DNA of 64,000 bases from Costus lasius. Its lineage: Eukaryota; Streptophyta; Magnoliopsida; Zingiberales; Costaceae. The notes under the pieces are model-generated. The model saw nothing but the letters and a program-made list of their open reading frames with translations, was not told the DNA's origin and did no database searches. Within the stretch, counting starts at the first letter, position 1; every line of letters begins with the position of its first letter. Positions 60,356 to 64,000 of the stretch are shown in pieces. The position numbers and the translations under genes were made by a program. Location: contig CM050448.1 in the NCBI GenBank assembly GCA_027563935.2, positions 66,969,843 through 67,033,842 on the forward strand. The letters run 5' to 3'.

Positions 60356-61534
60356 TGTTAGGCCCTGGACTCCCCGGTTCAGCCCAGAGGAGAGTGGGCC
60401 TGACCCAAGCCCAAAATCCAAGCCCATGCGGAAGGAAAGAAAATGGAGCCCGATTTTGGCGACGAGATCGGCGAGCTTCGTCAAGCGCGGCTTCATCGCT
60501 CGTCTCGGATGCGGGATCTCCGCGAGCTTTAGACAATGCCATACACACAACAAAGGACGCGAGTGGAGCGAGGGACGCGAGCTCAAAGGCGGCGGCAGCC
60601 TCGTCCCCGATTTCTTCGGCGAAGAACTCGGAGACGCGGTCAACAACGGATTTTGCAGACGCGGTCAGGGCGGAGGTAGGACCGAGAGGCGGCGTCACCT
60701 CCTCTATAAATCGAAGAGGCGAGGAGTAGCGAGGGGGGGGGGGGGGCTTGGACCAGAGATCGGGAGAAATTCAGAGGTTGAGCGAGCCGGCGACGACGAG
60801 CGTCGAGGCGAGAGTTACAGAGTGTGAGCTTGAGCGATTGTAACCGTCGACAGAGGTCGACGGTGAGGGAGGGAAGAGGGGCATCGGCCGGAGGGCCGAC
60901 GGCGAGTTTAGAGGAGGTCTATAACGTTTTCCGGGAATAAACGAAGCTTTCTCCACTCCGATATCCTCTTCCCTTGTTTCTGGTCCTTTCCGCGGTATCG
61001 ACGACGAACTTCGACGGCAGGCGGCTGCCGGACGGCGAGCATGCGACGCGAGGAAGACGAAGTACAGTCGACGGCTTCGTTCGAACGCGTCGGGCGTTCG
61101 AAATGAGGCGGAGTCAACACTTGGAGCGGTCAACGAGCAAAATCGAATTCGTTCGATTTGGAGAGTGACGTCAGTAGAGCGACGCTGACGTAAGCGAAAT
61201 CGAATCGCGGCGGCGATTTCGAATTGAGTTGCTGACGTCGGCGTGATGTCAGCGTAGAGATTAAATTTAGCGGTGGATTTTGACTTCGGTCAAAATCAGG
61301 ATTGAGGTAATTTTAGGGTTTCGATCGATTTTCAACCTTTTCCTAAATTGGGGTTAGGGTTTCTTCGTGCGAATTGTAATTTGGGGGTAAAAGTTGAGCG
61401 GGGAAGTTAGGGTTTCGAATTGGGGACGAGATTCGGTCCGGAAACCCTAGAGTGTCCGGTTCCGGTATTCCGCCGGACGGCCCTAAGACAACGGATAAGC
61501 GTTGTTTTTAGGCCGATCCGACCGGGGCGTGACA
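60356..61534 (+). mobile_element. 5' LTR (1179 bp)
   Basis: Starts TGTTAGGCCCTGGACTCC, ends GGGGCGTGACA. TATA candidate TCTATAAAT at 60703-60711; AATAAA at about 60938. A 14-G run at 60733-60746 recurs at the same place in the 3' LTR. Confidence 0.9.
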
Positions 61535-61536
61535 AC

Positions 61537-61547
61537 AGGTATCAGAG
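61537..61547 (+). other. Primer binding site, initiator tRNA-Met
   Basis: AGGTATCAGAG, two bases after the LTR end. Confidence 0.8.
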
Positions 61548-61565
61548 GTAAAGTGATCCAGCAGC

Positions 61566-63131
61566 ATGGTGAATCAAGGAGATCGCATCGCGCGAATCGA
61601 GCAGGTGCTCGGTTTGACAGGGAACAGCAAGGATGCGGTGATTCCTCAGGTGGAGGACATCCATCGCACGGTAGAGGAGCAAAGGTTGCAAATTATTGCC
61701 CTTCAACAAACTTTGGCTGGAATGGCTGAAGCCCAGCAAAATTTTGAAAGGATGGCAGCACTACAACAGCAAGTGACAACGTTGCAAGGACAGGTAGTGA
61801 CCTTGACGGCACAAACCCAGCAAGTGACAACGTTGCAAGGACAGGTAGCAACCTTGACGGCACAGTTAACCAACTCCACGGCAGCACAGCAGCAGATATT
61901 GGCAGATCTTGCGGTGACGCGCATGGCATTGGCGCAGGCACAAGGAGGTGCCCCTACAGCGACCAGGGCGGAGTATGGGGCTCCCAACGGCAACGGGAAG
62001 GTTCGCACCCCAGAATCTACAATGTTCAAGGGGGCCAGATCAGCAAAAGTATTGGGTAATTTTCTGTGGGATATGCAACAATACTTTGATGCTAACCATG
62101 TTGCAGACCATGAGAAGGTGAGGGTGTGCATAGCATATCTCTCAGATGATGCAAAACTCTGGTGGAGAACCAAAGTTGTTTCGACATCAGAGGTGGCTAG
62201 TTGGACATGGGAGGTGTTCCGAGAGGAACTGCGATAGCAGTTCCTTCTCGGAAACTCAGTGGACCAAGCGCGAGAGGCGGTGGATCGGCTAAAGCACACA
62301 GGAGCGATCCAGGAGTATGTCAGGGCGTTCTCCGCGCTAATGTTGGAGTTACCTGAGATGGCGGAGGGAGATAGGACGTACTTTTTCCTCCGGAATCTCC
62401 AACCCTGGGCAGCGACGGAGGTTCGACGACATGCGCCGCAGGACTGGAGGACGGCTGCAGCTATCGCCGAGTCTCTTGTGGACCAGAGGACTTCAGGGAC
62501 GACCTTTCAGAAAGCACAGAGGTCGCCTCCGAAACGACCATCTCCACACAGACCTAGAGCGCTAGAGAGAGAGAGGCTCTCTCCCCGACGGAACGGAGGA
62601 CAAACAGCATGGCAGGAGCATACTCGACCTGCAGAGAGAGGACAGGGTCAACTGAGACCGATTGCCTGCTTCTTGTGCAAAGGACCGCACCGGATACACG
62701 ACTGTCCGGACCGACAGCGGGTGAACGCAATTGCAGCGATTGTGCATCGGGAGCTAGCTGAGAAACCGGCGGTGGTGCATGACGAGGAACCAGTAGAGGC
62801 CCGCATAGGAGTTGTGCGCATTGCCTCAATGGTCGCAGGAAAATCATCACCGAACCCCGCAGAAGCAGAGCCGAAAGACGCAGTCGACAAGGGCAACGTC
62901 AAGCAGAAGACGAGCTCCGGAGATGCAAACCCTCCACAGGAGAAAAAGACGTATAAGCAGGTAGTGGAGGAAAAGGCTTCACCAAAGTCTTGGGAGGAGA
63001 TAGAAGCGGAAGAGAACGCAATGCAATGTGCGAACTATGAGAAGCTCCAATGCAAAAGGGAACAGATCTGGAAAGAAGCCCACGAGGCTAACTGTGCTGA
63101 GCAAGAGCGGTGGCTCGCCGGCCGGCGTTGA
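61566..63131 (+). pseudogene. Gag polyprotein with one internal stop
   Basis: The first ORF (61566-62237, 223 aa) has a coiled coil (about residues 1-110) with a 17-aa tandem repeat QQVTTLQGQVVTLTAQT. The capsid start follows: FLWDMQQYFDA, then DDAKLWWRTKV and WEVFREELR. TAG 62235-62237 ends it, but the same frame continues: QFLLGNSVDQAREAVDRLKH, YVRAFSALMLELPEM and RTYFFLRNLQPWAATEV. The knuckle is CFLCKGPHRIHDCP near 62670. The rest is Lys/Glu-rich and ends at TGA 63129-63131. Gag forms the particle; the stop may be a lesion or a read-through site. Confidence 0.85.
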
Positions 63132-63146
63132 GCGGCTGCCCGTGCC

Positions 63147-63166
63147 GGACATCGAGGGCGATGTCC
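63147..63166 (+). promoter_or_regulatory. Pre-LTR stem-loop, AGGG loop
   Basis: Perfect 8-bp stem GGACATCG / CGATGTCC around AGGG. Relative to 27484-27503 the second pair is G-C instead of A-T. The loop ends 27 nt before the LTR. Confidence 0.7.
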
Positions 63167-63185
63167 AGATTGGGCGGGGGAGAAT

Positions 63186-64000
63186 TGTTAGGCCCTGGAT
63201 TCCCCGGTTCAGCCCAGAGGAGAGTGGGCCTGACCCAAGCCCAAAATCCAAGCCCATGCGGAAGGAAAGAAAACGGAGCCCGATTTTGGGGACGAGATCG
63301 ACGAGCTTCGTCAAGCGCAGCTTCATCGCTCGTCTCGGACGCGGGATCTCCGCTAGCTTCAGACAATGCCATACACGCAACAAAGGACGCGAGTGGAGCG
63401 AGGGACGCGAGCTCAAAGGCGGCGGCAGCCTCGTCCCCGATTTCTTCGGCGAAGAACTCGGGGATGCAGTCAACAGCGGATTTTGCGGACGCGGTCAGGG
63501 CGGAGGTAGGACCGAGAGGCGGCGTCACCTCCTCTATAAATCGAAGAGGCGAGCAGCAGCGAGGGGGGGGGGGGGGGCTTCACCATCGAGCTTGGACCAG
63601 AGATCGGGAGAAATTCAGAGGTTGAGCGAGCCGGCGACGACGAGCGTCGAGGCGAGAGTTACAGAGTGTGAGCTTGAGCGATTGTAACCGTCGACAGAGG
63701 TCGACGGCGAGGGAGGGAAGAGGGGCACCGGCCGGAGGGCCGACAGCGAGTTTAGAGGAGGTCTGTAACGTTTTCCGGGAATAAACGAAGCTTTCACCAC
63801 TCCGATATCCTCTTCCCCTGTTTGTGGTCCTTTCCGCGGTATCGACGATGAACTTCGACGGCAGGCGACTGCCGGACGGCGAGCAGGTGACGCGAGGAAG
63901 ACGAAGTACAGTCGACGGCTTCGTTCAAATGCGTCGGGCGTTCAAAACGAGGCGGAGTCAACGCTTGGAGCGGTCAACGAGCAAAATCGAATTCGTTCGA
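63186..64000 (+). mobile_element. 3' LTR, truncated by the window end
   Basis: Nearly identical to 60356 onward, with an extra GGGCTTCACCATCGAGCTTG-like stretch after the G run (about 63571-63595). A 15-G run lies at 63563-63577. Confidence 0.9.

Larger units (their letters stand above)
60356..64000 (+). mobile_element. Gag-only LTR retrotransposon, right end outside window
   Basis: 5' LTR 60356-61534, tRNA-Met primer site, a Gag ORF with knuckle, a stem-loop, purine tract GCGGGGGAGAAT, then the 3' LTR from 63186 past the window end. There is no protease, RT or integrase between Gag and 3' LTR, the layout described in plants as TR-GAG. LTR ends are shared with the element at 25406. The two LTRs look very similar, which suggests a young insertion. 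The left flank is CTAAG. Confidence 0.9.

Overview
This is plant nuclear DNA, most likely from a flowering plant. It holds one small intron-containing housekeeping gene surrounded and penetrated by LTR retrotransposons (Ty3/gypsy and Ty1/copia), a hAT transposon and a PIF/Harbinger-like element. I see no bacterial genes, CRISPR arrays, rRNA or canonical tRNA genes. A monocot is plausible, but the species cannot be fixed from sequence alone.

Host gene. Five short exons (20353-20417, 37378-37435, 55898-55987, 58469-58586, 58668-58735, plus strand) join with GT..AG introns into an uninterrupted 132-aa histidine-triad nucleotide-binding protein of the HINT1 type. The gene covers about 38.4 kb because intron 1 (about 17.0 kb) and intron 2 (about 18.5 kb) are filled with transposons. 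Introns 3 (about 2.5 kb) and 4 (81 bp) look free of them.

Layout. 1-5340: 3' part of a gypsy element (gag-like ORF, long non-coding interior, 3' LTR with palindromic ACGGCA/TGCCGT motifs). 5341-13936: a gypsy chromovirus-type element with both LTRs and a recognisable but dead gag-pol. 13937-20352: decayed DNA with a solo copia LTR, then the HINT1 upstream region. Intron 1: a broken chromodomain gypsy element on the minus strand (about 21.7-30.2 kb), split by a copia LTR and by a non-autonomous gypsy-type element (25406-28930). Intron 2: a copia element (38991-51766, minus) holding a hAT element (about 39.06-46.95 kb), which itself holds two LTR elements with clear 5-bp target duplications (39742-41641 and 42084-44306). 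A further small gypsy derivative follows at 53787-55602. 58997-60114: a PIF/Harbinger-like element carrying a minisatellite, just 3' of HINT1. 60356-64000: a gag-only LTR element running off the window.

Most interesting signals. (1) HINT1 stays open and correctly spliceable across nested insertions. (2) Six gypsy-type elements carry a small stem-loop with an AGGA/AGGG loop shortly before the 3' LTR. In five of them the loop lies 26-27 nt from the LTR, and the stem sequences differ in a base-paired way. (3) Two related 1.8-1.9 kb derivatives share an array of TACTGTAGC-like units in their leaders. (4) Many stop codons in the dead polyproteins fit C-to-T decay of methylated cytosines. No wholly new multi-gene system is apparent.
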